From the NCBI GenBank assembly GCA_963835535.1, contig CAWIFL010000004.1, positions 645,893 to 709,892 on the forward strand: 64,000 nt of DNA. Direction: 5' to 3'. Made by a program: the position numbers and the translations under genes. Every line of letters starts with the position of its first letter. The first letter of the stretch is position 1. This stretch comes from Fen-1245 sp963835535. Its GTDB lineage: Bacteria; Gemmatimonadota; Gemmatimonadetes; Gemmatimonadales; JACORV01. The notes beneath the pieces are model-generated. The model made no database searches, had not been told where the DNA came from, and saw only the letters and a list, made by a program, of their open reading frames with translations. Below, in pieces: positions 1 through 8,450 of this stretch.

Positions 1-1661
1 GAACAGGCAGACGACCACCGGTTTCCCGGTGGCGATGCAGGCCAGCGCCAGCTCCTCCTGCCGCCCGACGAGGTCGAGGCTCGACCGGTCGCCGAGGTGC
101 GTGAGTCCCCAGCCCTCGCGCGAGGTCTGCTCGTTGCCGCCGATCACCAGGACGACCAGGTCCGCTCCGGCGGCGACCTGAACCGCCTCCGCGATCTGGC
201 GCCGGTCGCTCTCCGGGTCGCTCGGGACGACGCGGTCCTCCTGCCACGAGCCCCCGACCGTGATCTTGCACCCCTCGCTGTAGCGCACGTCCACGCGGTC
301 GCCGACGGCGGCCTTGATCCCTTCCAGCACGGTGACGAACCGCTTGGGCACGCTGCTGTAGCCGCCGAGCAGCCGGCGATCGGCGTTGGGGCCGATCACC
401 GCGATGGAGCGGAGCCGCGCCGGATCGAGCGGGAGGAGGCCGCCCTCGTTCCGGAGCAGCACGATCGTCTCCCGCGCGGCCTGGAGCGCGAGCGTGCGGT
501 GCTCCTCGCACCCCACGACCCGCTCCGCCTCGGCGGGGTCCACGTACGGGTCGTCGAACAGCCGCATCTGGAACTTCCAGTGGAGCATCGGGGCCACCAG
601 GTCGTCCAGCTGCGGCTCCTTCAGCGTCCCGTCCTTCACCAGCTCCACCAGGTGCCGGTAGCAGTCGGGCTCCGGCAGCTCGATGTTCACCCCGGCCCTC
701 ACCGCGAGGGCGCAGGCTTCCTTCTTGTCGGCGGCGACGAAGTGCCCGTGGGTATCGGGCCGGTAGCCCAGCTCCCAGATCGCGTAGTAGTCGGACACCG
801 TGAAGCCGGTGAACCCCCACTCCCCGCGCAGCACGTCCCGGAGCAGCCACCGGTTGGCGTGGGAGGGCAGGCCGTCGATCTCGTTGTACGACGGCATCAC
901 GCTGATGGCGCCGGCCCGCGTGATCGCGGAGCGGAACGGCGGCAGGATGACGTCGCGCAGCGTGCGGGGCGACAGCTCCGCGGGCGCGCAGTTGATGCCC
1001 GACTCGGGCTGCCCGTGCGCGGCGAAGTGCTTGAGCGTCGCGATGACGCGGGTCTTGTCCCGGAATCTCGCGTCGCCCTGGAACCCGCGCACCGCGGCCA
1101 TGGCCATCCGGGAGACCAGGTACGGGTCCTCGCCGAAGGTCTCCTCGACGCGGCCCCAGCGGGGCTCGCGCGCCACGTCCGCGACCGGCGTCAGCGCCTG
1201 GTGGGTCCCGCGGGAGCGCGCCTCGAGCGCGGTCATCGTGTACAGCGACTCGACCAGCGCGGTGTTGAAGGTCGAGGCGAGCCCGATCGGCTGCGAGAAG
1301 CTGGTCGCGCCGATCGCCGCGTGGCCGTGCAGGCACTCCTCGTGGAAGATCACCGGAATGCCGAGGCGGCTCTTCTCGAGGAAGAACCGCTGGATCGCAT
1401 TGGTCAGCTCGGCCGTGGCGCGCGGGCCGAGGCCCCCGCCGGCGTCGCTGGGGCGCCCGACCTGGCCGAGTCCGCAGCCGTCGGCGAAGGCGGCGGCGGC
1501 CTTCGCGGGATCGAAGGCGCCGGCGGCATCCACCAGTGTGGATGCCTTCTCGTTCCAGACGCACATCATCTGCGCCGCTTTCTCTTCGACGGTCATGCGG
1601 GACAGCAGATCCCTGACGCGCTCCGCGACGGGAGCGCCGGGGTCCTTGTAGCGCGGCGGGC
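1..1661 (-). CDS. Glycoside hydrolase family 3 enzyme, 3' end cut by window edge
   Basis: Beta-glucosidase/beta-xylosidase type GH3 enzyme that would release terminal sugars from oligosaccharides. About 550 residues are visible and the frame runs open off the left edge. Family hallmarks seen in the translation: a DLLSRMTVEEK-like N-terminal helix, a KHFAAHGQ motif, the nucleophile motif TVSDYY (near base 790) and the start of the C-terminal domain with LLPLDP and VIGPNADRR. No secretion signal is seen. The start is unclear: the first in-frame ATG (1598) lies inside the conserved N-terminal helix, and homology continues upstream to about 1661 without an ATG, so a rare start codon or a sequence error is likely. 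It follows susD on the same strand, separated by a strong hairpin, so it may belong to the SusC/SusD unit with reduced readthrough. Confidence 0.85.
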
Positions 1662-1681
1662 CGGCTGGCTGCGGGGGGGAA

Positions 1682-1722
1682 CCAAGGGGCTCCGACCGCG
1701 ACCTCGCAGCCGGAGCCCTTGG
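1682..1722 (-). terminator. Strong hairpin between susD and the GH3 gene
   Basis: A nearly perfect inverted repeat (CCAAGGGGCTCCG ... CGGAGCCCTTGG) starts about 48 bases past the SusD stop. No clear U tract follows, so it could be a weak terminator, an attenuator or an mRNA-stabilising 3' end that lowers expression of the downstream GH3 relative to SusC/SusD. Function is inferred from position and symmetry only. Confidence 0.5.
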
Positions 1723-1769
1723 ACTACGCTTGCCCACGGATCAGGCCGTGGTCGTTCAGCCGGGAACCG

Positions 1770-3770
1770 TCAATAGCCCGGGTTCTGCGGGAACACGGCG
1801 ATCCCGCCCTGCGTGTTGTCGAGCTGGGACTGCGGAATCGGCCGCAGGTGGTGCTTGGCCTCGTTGAAGAAGCCGCCGTGCGCCGGCGAGGACTGCCAGT
1901 TGTAGTCCGGGATGCGGTGCCACAGCCCCGTGCGGGCCAGATCCTCCCAGCGGTGATACTCGCCGTACAGCTCGCGGGCGCGCTCGTCCATGAGCCACTC
2001 GAGGTCGATCGCGGCCGGCATGTGGTTGGCGTCCATGATCATCGTCTTGTTGAGCGCCGCTTGCGCCGCCGAGCAGCCGTGGCTGATCTGGCAGTCCGCG
2101 GCACGCTGGCGCAGGGGCGTGATGTAGTTCAGGATCGTCGCCTGGGAGCCGGTGCAGGCCGAATGGCCCTGGCCGTAGCCCGCGGCGCAGACGGCCTCCG
2201 CCGCGATCAGGTAGATATCGCCCAACCGCAGGAGGGGGACGTCGCGGCCACCATCCGTGTTGTTGAAGTCCGGCCGCTGGTCGTCCTGCCACTTCTTATC
2301 CGACGGGTAGCGGAACCAGTCGTACTGCCCGATGATCGTGGGGTTCGCACCCGGTTCCGTAAGAGCCGGCTCTTCGAGCGCGTACTTATGCGACTGGCGG
2401 TACGCCTGGGAGCAGGCGCCGTTGGGGCCGGTGCACGAATTTACGCCTCCGAGATTCCCGACAATGTACCCCGGCTGGAAAATCGCCGTGTCGCCCGTGA
2501 CGAACGCCTGCCCGTTGGTGCAGTTGGTGCCGAACGTCGGCAGGAAGGAGCAGTTGGAGCCGCTGTAGGCAGCCATACTGGCCCCGGAGCGGTAGCAGGC
2601 CCCGGTGGTGGCGGCGTTGGCGTACCACACGCTCTGGAACGTGCCGTCATAGCGCGTGTCCAGCACGGTCGAGTACGTCGAGTCCGTCCAGCGCTGCCAC
2701 AGGTTGCGCGCGAACAGCGTCGGCCGGGCGCGGCGGAATTCGCGGCCGTTGTTGCAGTCGCGCGCCATCCCCTGGCGGTCGTCGTAGTAGGAGAGCATCT
2801 CCACGAAGTTGTAGTTGCCGCCGCCGACCGCGAACTGGCCGGCCGCGTTCGAGTACTGTATCGACCAGATCAACTCCGCGTTGTTCTCGTTGGCCGGCAG
2901 GTTGCAGTACGACCCCGGCCCCCGGGCGCCCATCCGGACGCAGAAGTTGTCCTCGTAGGGCACCAGCAGCGAGTACAGGCCGCTGTTGATCACCGAATCG
3001 GCCTCGGCCTTCGCGCCGGCGAAGTCGCTCGCCGACGTCGCGCCCGTCTCACGCAGGAACGTGGGACTGGCAAGGTAGAAGGTCGGCAATGCCGCTTCGT
3101 ACGGGTAAGGATGGTACGCGCGGGTCAGCAGAACCTTGGCCAGCAGGGCCTGTGCCGCTCCCTTCGTCGCCCGGCCGACGTTCTGCTGCGCGGCTGGCAG
3201 GACCCCAATGGCATCCCGCAGGTCCTTGACGATCTGGAGGTAGATCGAGTCCACGGGGGAGCGGTGCGCCACCGTGTTGACCCCTTGGGACTCTAACGTG
3301 GAGAGCGGCGCCGGCCCCCACATCTGGACGATCGTGAAGTAGTCCAGCGCGCGGAGGAACTTCGCCTCGGCGATCCGGGTCGCCTTGGTGACCGGGTCCA
3401 TGTCGGTGACGGCCGGAGCCCGGTTGACCACCGCGTTGGAGGTGTTGATGGCCCCATAGAGCGGGTTCCATGTGTTCTGGAAGTGGGCGTCGCCTGCGCT
3501 CAAGCCGCCAGCGTAGGTGTAGAACCAGGTATAGGTGGTCTGGTCGCCGCTGGTCTCGAGGTCCGTGCCGAACTCGGTCAGGATAAACGACTGCTCGAGT
3601 CCCCAGTACCCGCGCTGCTGGGCGTAGTTGCCCATCACAGCGGCGTCCAGGCCCGCGCCCGACCCGAAGTACTGTGTGGTGACCGACCCGACCAGCTTCT
3701 CGTTGAGATCCACACAGGCTGCGAGCCCCACGAGAGCCAGTCCAAGGAGGATGTATGTCAGCTTCTTCAT
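1770..3770 (-). CDS. SusD/RagB family outer-membrane glycan-binding lipoprotein
   Basis: Cell-surface lipoprotein that captures oligosaccharides and hands them to its SusC partner. The 666-residue product begins with a lipoprotein signal (hydrophobic stretch ending in GLAAC, lipidated Cys 19). It carries the RagB/SusD layout: N-terminal NYAQQRGYWGLEQ-type helices, AEAKFLRALDYFTIVQMWGP in the middle, and a C-terminal region with LRLGDIYLIAAEA, LEWLMDERARELYGE and RWEDLARTG, all typical of SusD. It is somewhat longer than the usual 500-600 residues, with extra Cys-containing loops around residues 390-450. It lies 28 bases after susC in the same direction, so the two are almost certainly co-transcribed. 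The xylan context suggests xylo-oligosaccharides as ligand, which is inference. Confidence 0.95.
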   Translation of the reverse strand: MKKLTYILLGLALVGLAACVDLNEKLVGSVTTQYFGSGAGLDAAVMGNYAQQRGYWGLEQSFILTEFGTDLETSGDQTTYTWFYTYAGGLSAGDAHFQNTWNPLYGAINTSNAVVNRAPAVTDMDPVTKATRIAEAKFLRALDYFTIVQMWGPAPLSTLESQGVNTVAHRSPVDSIYLQIVKDLRDAIGVLPAAQQNVGRATKGAAQALLAKVLLTRAYHPYPYEAALPTFYLASPTFLRETGATSASDFAGAKAEADSVINSGLYSLLVPYEDNFCVRMGARGPGSYCNLPANENNAELIWSIQYSNAAGQFAVGGGNYNFVEMLSYYDDRQGMARDCNNGREFRRARPTLFARNLWQRWTDSTYSTVLDTRYDGTFQSVWYANAATTGACYRSGASMAAYSGSNCSFLPTFGTNCTNGQAFVTGDTAIFQPGYIVGNLGGVNSCTGPNGACSQAYRQSHKYALEEPALTEPGANPTIIGQYDWFRYPSDKKWQDDQRPDFNNTDGGRDVPLLRLGDIYLIAAEAVCAAGYGQGHSACTGSQATILNYITPLRQRAADCQISHGCSAAQAALNKTMIMDANHMPAAIDLEWLMDERARELYGEYHRWEDLARTGLWHRIPDYNWQSSPAHGGFFNEAKHHLRPIPQSQLDNTQGGIAVFPQNPGY

Positions 3771-3798
3771 TGTCAGCCTCGGTTCAGGTGGTCTCGCG

Positions 3799-6700
3799 TT
3801 AGAAGCCCAGGGTCAGGCCGACGAGCACCGTGCGATAGCTCGGTGGGCCACTGGAGCTTCCGTTCTCTGGATCGTACCCGTAATAGCTGGTGAATACCCA
3901 CGGATCCTGCGCCTCGAGGTAAATCCGCATCGAGTGCACGCCCCGCACTTTCTGGACGATGGATGACGGGAGCGTGTAGCCGAAGGTGATGTTGCGCACC
4001 CGCCAGTGGGTGCCGACGCGGTACGCTGGCGAGGCAGAACCTGTCGCGCTGGATGGGAGATCATCGTACGGGGGGTTCTGCCGGCCGGCGCTCGGGGACC
4101 ACCACACGTTGCAGCCCGGGATGGCGGCCTGCTGCGCCGCGGTCACACCCGCCGGCGGATCGAGAATCAATGGGTTCGGCCCGCCGTCGCAGCGCTCCGG
4201 GGTCCAGTACTGGACGTTCAGGTTGTTGTAGCGGTCGAACAGGTCGGTGTTCTCCCTGAACCCGTCTATGAAGGTGTAGCCGATGCGGCCCTGGAGCAGG
4301 AACGAGAGGTCGAAGGCGCCCCAGGTGAGCCGGTTATAGATGCTCGCGATCACGCGCGGGTAGGTGTTGCCCACGATCTCGCGGTCGTACCCGTCGATCT
4401 TGCCGTCGCCGTTGAGGTCCGCGACCCGGGGGTCACCGGGCTTCTCTCCGTAGTTCTTCGCGGCCACGGAGTCGGCGAGCTGCCAAATGCCGATGAACTT
4501 GTAGTCGTAGAAGGTCTGGTGGAGCGCGTCGCCGGGGATGTTGATCGGCTGCCCGATGAACCACTTGTCGCCGACGTCGTCACCGACGCCGCCGGTCAGG
4601 CTGACGACGAAGTTCTGGTTGTGCGTGAAGCTGATGTCCGTCGTCCACCGCGGCCCGCCGCGAGTGCCCGTCAGGTTGACCGTGCTGAGGCTCAGCTCCC
4701 ACCCGGCATTCTCCGTCTTCCCGACGTTCTGGAGCGTCGAGGAGAATCCGGATGAGGGGGGCAGCGCCCGCGTGAGCAGCAGGTCGCTGGTCTTCTCCCG
4801 GTAGACGTCGAACGTGCCGCTGATCCGGTTCTTGAGGACGCCGAAGTCAACGCCGAAGTCGAACTGGGTCGTCTTCTCCCAGGCCAGGTCCGGGTTCGGG
4901 ATCGTGCCCGGCACGTACCCGCCCGCCGTGGCGGAGCCGAAGTTGTAGTAGGTCTGGGTCAGGCTGCCTTCGGTCTGGTACGGATTGATGGCCGAGTTGC
5001 CGGTGGTGCCGAGGCTGGCCCGCAGCTTCAGCCCCGAGACGAAGGTCAGAGGCTTCATGAACGACTCGTCACCCAGCTGCCAGCTGACACCGGCGGACGG
5101 GAAGAACGCGAACTGGTGCCCGGGGGCCAGAACGCTCGCGCCGTCCTCACGGCCCGTCACCGTGAAACTGTACCGGTTCATAAAGGTGTAGTTGACCCGG
5201 CCCATCCACGAGCGTGTCGCCGTCGTATTGTACTGGCTGATCGGCGGCTGCGGAGTCGATCCCGTGCCCAAGTTGTACCAGAGCTGGTAGGCGTAGGGCA
5301 GGATCTTGGAGGAAGCGGAGTCGTCCTGGAAGCGGGTCTTGGTGATGCTGTAGAGGCCTGTCAAATCCACCTTGTGGTTGCCCGACGCGTAGTTCCACGT
5401 CAGCATGTTGTCCAGGGTGTAGCGGAAGTTCTCCCGCGTCGCGAGCCCTGCCTGGGCGTTGCCGATCGGCGTGCTGCCCAACACGACGTTCGCGCCCTGG
5501 AACATGCCATCGCTGTAGTTCTGGAGATCCGGGCCGAGGTTGATCCGATACGCGAAGCCCCAGGGCAGGGTCAGCTCGGCGAACAGCGCGCCGAACAGCC
5601 GGTTGCTGATCTGCTGGTGGATGTAGCCCTGCTCCTCCACCAGCGGGTTCGTGCGCAGCGCGTCGCCCGTCGGATTGATCTTCAGCGTGCAGACGCTGCA
5701 GAGCGTGCTGTAGGGCGTCCCGGCGCTGTCGTAAGGCAGGCCGAGCGAGCTGTTGGCGGTCGCCTCACCCCAGAGCTGGGAGTCTCCGCCGATGTCGGCG
5801 ACGGACCGCGACCCCGTGGCCGTGGCGCCGATGCGCAGACGGCCATACGTGTTCTCGAAGCTGACCGTGGCGGAGTACTGGTTGTACCCCTGGCCGATGG
5901 TGATGCCGGTCTGGTCGAAGTAGGTGCCGGAGAGGGAGAGCCGGGCGTTGCCCTGCACGGAATTGTAGCTGATCCGATGCTGCTGCTGGGAGCCAAGGTG
6001 ATAGATCTGGCGCTGCCAGTCAGTCCCCGTCGCGCACCCCGGATGGACGGCCTGCCACGTCGAGGTGCCCGCGGCGGTCGTGTCGTACTGGCCCGTGGTC
6101 GGGTTGGTCTTGACGTTCAGGGAGCAATAGGCCTGGTTCAGCTCCGGCGGATTGAATATCGAGGCGTAGGACACGGTCCGGCCGGCCAGACGATAGGCGT
6201 CGATGCGCTCCTGGGCCAGCTCGGGGCCGTTCATCAGGTCCACGAAGTGCAGCGCGCTCTGCGCGCCGTACTGGTAGTCGTAGGTGAAGCTCGAGGTGCC
6301 GCCGCCCGCCCCCGCTGAGCCGCGGTTCGTCGTGATCAGGATCACGCCGTTCGCGCCGCGCGAGCCGTATGGCGCTGTCGCCGAGGCGTCCTTCAGCACC
6401 TCGATCGAAGCGATCTGCGCGGGGTTGAAATCCTCAATCCCGCCCCCGACCAGCGGCACGCCGTCGATCACGTACAGCGGCTGGTTGCCCGCCGTGATGG
6501 ACCGGATGCCGCGGATCGTGACGTTCATCGCGGCGCCGGGGCGGTACCCGGTGCCCACGACGTCCACGCCCGCCACCCGGGCCTGCAGCATCTGCGCCGG
6601 GTTGGGGACCGGGACGTCCCGCAGGTCGCCCAATTCCAGGTCCGCGATCGACCCCGTCACATCGCGCCGCTCCTGCTCGCCGTACGCGGTCACGACCAGC

Positions 6701-7026
6701 CCCTCGAGCTGCATCGGGGCCGCGACGAGTTGGATGTTCAGCGTCACGACTTCGTTGACTGCGATGGCGACCGCCTTGGTCTGCGGAGCGTACCCGAGGT
6801 ACCGCACGCGGACCTGTCGCGAACCCGCCGCGACCTGCTCGATCGTGTAGACCCCGAGGTTGTTGGTAAAGACCGTGCGGTTGGTACCCAGGATGTTGAC
6901 GCTGGCGCCCGCGATCGGACGGCCATCCTCGGCGGCGGTCACCGTGCCAGTGATGCGCCCGGTGTTCTGCGCCTTGGCATTGGCTGTGACGCACAGTGCG
7001 GCCAAGACCAGTATCCAGTGTCTCAT
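3799..7026 (-). CDS. SusC/RagA family TonB-dependent outer-membrane transporter
   Basis: Energised outer-membrane channel that imports oligosaccharides with SusD. It has 1075 residues from an ATG at 7026, chosen because a GGGAGGGT ribosome site lies just upstream and a clean signal peptide (MRHWILVLAALCVTANAKAQ) follows; the longer open frame to 7122 has no signal. Domains in order: a carboxypeptidase-like regulatory domain (about 25-105), a TonB-box-like segment (GLVVTAYG), a plug with RGIRSITAGNQPLYVIDGVP and the SusC signature EVLKDASATAPYGSRGANGVILITT, then a long beta-barrel ending in a terminal Phe (GLTLGF). A symmetric operator-like site lies upstream at 7144-7158. It is the first gene of the SusC-SusD-(GH3) unit. 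Confidence 0.97.
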   Translation of the reverse strand: MRHWILVLAALCVTANAKAQNTGRITGTVTAAEDGRPIAGASVNILGTNRTVFTNNLGVYTIEQVAAGSRQVRVRYLGYAPQTKAVAIAVNEVVTLNIQLVAAPMQLEGLVVTAYGEQERRDVTGSIADLELGDLRDVPVPNPAQMLQARVAGVDVVGTGYRPGAAMNVTIRGIRSITAGNQPLYVIDGVPLVGGGIEDFNPAQIASIEVLKDASATAPYGSRGANGVILITTNRGSAGAGGGTSSFTYDYQYGAQSALHFVDLMNGPELAQERIDAYRLAGRTVSYASIFNPPELNQAYCSLNVKTNPTTGQYDTTAAGTSTWQAVHPGCATGTDWQRQIYHLGSQQQHRISYNSVQGNARLSLSGTYFDQTGITIGQGYNQYSATVSFENTYGRLRIGATATGSRSVADIGGDSQLWGEATANSSLGLPYDSAGTPYSTLCSVCTLKINPTGDALRTNPLVEEQGYIHQQISNRLFGALFAELTLPWGFAYRINLGPDLQNYSDGMFQGANVVLGSTPIGNAQAGLATRENFRYTLDNMLTWNYASGNHKVDLTGLYSITKTRFQDDSASSKILPYAYQLWYNLGTGSTPQPPISQYNTTATRSWMGRVNYTFMNRYSFTVTGREDGASVLAPGHQFAFFPSAGVSWQLGDESFMKPLTFVSGLKLRASLGTTGNSAINPYQTEGSLTQTYYNFGSATAGGYVPGTIPNPDLAWEKTTQFDFGVDFGVLKNRISGTFDVYREKTSDLLLTRALPPSSGFSSTLQNVGKTENAGWELSLSTVNLTGTRGGPRWTTDISFTHNQNFVVSLTGGVGDDVGDKWFIGQPINIPGDALHQTFYDYKFIGIWQLADSVAAKNYGEKPGDPRVADLNGDGKIDGYDREIVGNTYPRVIASIYNRLTWGAFDLSFLLQGRIGYTFIDGFRENTDLFDRYNNLNVQYWTPERCDGGPNPLILDPPAGVTAAQQAAIPGCNVWWSPSAGRQNPPYDDLPSSATGSASPAYRVGTHWRVRNITFGYTLPSSIVQKVRGVHSMRIYLEAQDPWVFTSYYGYDPENGSSSGPPSYRTVLVGLTLGF

Positions 7027-7143
7027 CAACGGACCCTCCCGAAAGACGTCGTGTTGGGAGATGGCGTGAGCGGTGACTTGAAGTCCGTCGCCGCCGCACG
7101 GCCACGGCCCAGCCAAGCACAACGCGAGTCAACCCGGTTATCG

Positions 7144-7158
7144 GGTGATAAGATCACC
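7144..7158. promoter_or_regulatory. Putative operator, perfect palindrome upstream of susC
   Basis: GGTGATAAGATCACC is a 6-3-6 perfect inverted repeat about 118 bases upstream of the susC start. Read on the other strand it contains ATCTTATCAC, which recurs exactly upstream of the oxidoreductase/MFS unit and of the GntP/lipoprotein pair. This suggests a common repressor site for the xylan/uronate genes; the regulator is not in the window. Confidence 0.5.
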
Positions 7159-7271
7159 ATACGCCCACCGATACTACGTGCGGCCGGGCCGCTGTCAAGA
7201 AACCCCCGCCGGCCACCCCGGCCCGAATGTCCCGGGCACGGCTCGGGATTGCCGGGACTCCGCACCAATGC

Positions 7272-8450
7272 TCAGCGGACCCCCAGGAGCAGCTCGGTGG
7301 TGAGCTGATCGAGGCGCTCGTAGGCGTAGCCCTGCGCACGGAGGGCGGGGAGATCGAAGCGCCGGGCCTTGAGCGCCGCGGCCTGCGCCTTGGAGAATGT
7401 CACGCGCTCGGCGCCGCCCCCGCGCTTCTTGAGCGCCGCGAGGAGCTGCCGGATCTCGGGGTCGCGGCGGAACTGCGCCGCCTTCTCCTTGAGGATGAGG
7501 TACGTGCGCATGCTGCCCAAGGCGAAGTCCCAGACGCCGGCCTCGTCCTCGGTGCGGTAGGGGTGGCTGTCGAAGTGCCGCATCCCGGGCCACTCGGCGT
7601 CCTCGAGCAGCTTCACGAGGAAGAACGCCGCGCGGATGTCGTCGCTCCCGAAGCGGAGGTCCTGATCGAAGCGCCCGGGCTTCTGCCCGTTGAGGTCGAT
7701 GTGGAAGAGCTTGCCCGCGTCGAGCGCCTGCGCGACGCCGTGACTGAAGTCGAGTCCCGCCATCTGCTCGTGCGCCACCTCGGGATTGAGCCCCACCATC
7801 TCCGGATGGCCGAGCGTGTAGATGAACGCGAGCATGTGGCCGGTCGTCGGCAGGTAGAGGTCGCCGCGCGGCTCGTTGGGCTTCGCCTCGAGCGCGAACT
7901 TCAGGTCGTACTTCTGCGAGCGGGCGTACTCGCACAGGAAGTTGAGGGCGTCGCGGAACCAGCCGAGCGCGACGCGCAGGTCCTTCGCGGCGTTGGTCTC
8001 GACCCCTTCCCGCCCGCCCCAGAACACGTAGGTCTCCGCGCCGAGCTCCACGCCGAGATCCATCGCGGCCATCGTCTTCTTGAGCGCAAAGGCGCGCACC
8101 CGGGCGTCGTTGCTCGTGAACGCGCCGTCGCGGAAGACCGGGTCGCCGAAGAGGTTGGTGGTCGCCATCGGCACCTTCATCCCGCTCGCCGCGAGCGCCT
8201 TCTTGAACTCCCGCACGATCTTGTCGCGCTCGGCCGGCGTGGCATCCCGCGGCACCAGGTCGTTGTCGTGCAGGTTGACGCCGTAGGCGCCGAGCTCCGC
8301 GAGCTTCTCGACGATCCGCGTCGGCGCCAGCGGCGCGCGCACCGGGTCGCCGAACGGGTCACGGCCCGGATTGCCGACGGTCCACAGCCCGAAGGTGAAA
8401 TGATGCTCGGGACGCGGCGTGTAGGCGTCCTGCGGTGGCTTGCGGCTCAT
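7272..8450 (-). CDS. xylA: Xylose isomerase
   Basis: Converts D-xylose to D-xylulose (and D-glucose to D-fructose), a metal-dependent cytoplasmic TIM barrel. 392 residues, matching the shorter actinobacterial/Thermus-type class. Seen: HHFTFGLWTVGNPGRDPFG at the N-terminus, LHDNDLVP (metal/catalytic His), TTNLFGDPVFRDGAFT, YVFWGGREG, LEAKPNEPRGD (metal-binding Glu and nearby Lys), GLNPEVAHEQMAGLDF and LFHIDLNGQ. The ATG at 8448-8450 overlaps the stop of the upstream GH67 gene (ATGA), indicating translational coupling, so xylose made from xylan is isomerised by the same operon. The longer open frame reaching 9356 is only antisense-free noise in the GH67 region. No xylulokinase is seen in the window. 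Confidence 0.97.
   Translation of the reverse strand: MSRKPPQDAYTPRPEHHFTFGLWTVGNPGRDPFGDPVRAPLAPTRIVEKLAELGAYGVNLHDNDLVPRDATPAERDKIVREFKKALAASGMKVPMATTNLFGDPVFRDGAFTSNDARVRAFALKKTMAAMDLGVELGAETYVFWGGREGVETNAAKDLRVALGWFRDALNFLCEYARSQKYDLKFALEAKPNEPRGDLYLPTTGHMLAFIYTLGHPEMVGLNPEVAHEQMAGLDFSHGVAQALDAGKLFHIDLNGQKPGRFDQDLRFGSDDIRAAFFLVKLLEDAEWPGMRHFDSHPYRTEDEAGVWDFALGSMRTYLILKEKAAQFRRDPEIRQLLAALKKRGGGAERVTFSKAQAAALKARRFDLPALRAQGYAYERLDQLTTELLLGVR

Noticed and set aside
97..1776. Long plus-strand reading frame opposite the GH3 gene
   Set aside because: Arg/Pro/Ala-rich shadow of the minus-strand GH3 coding sequence, which has clear family motifs; typical in GC-rich DNA.
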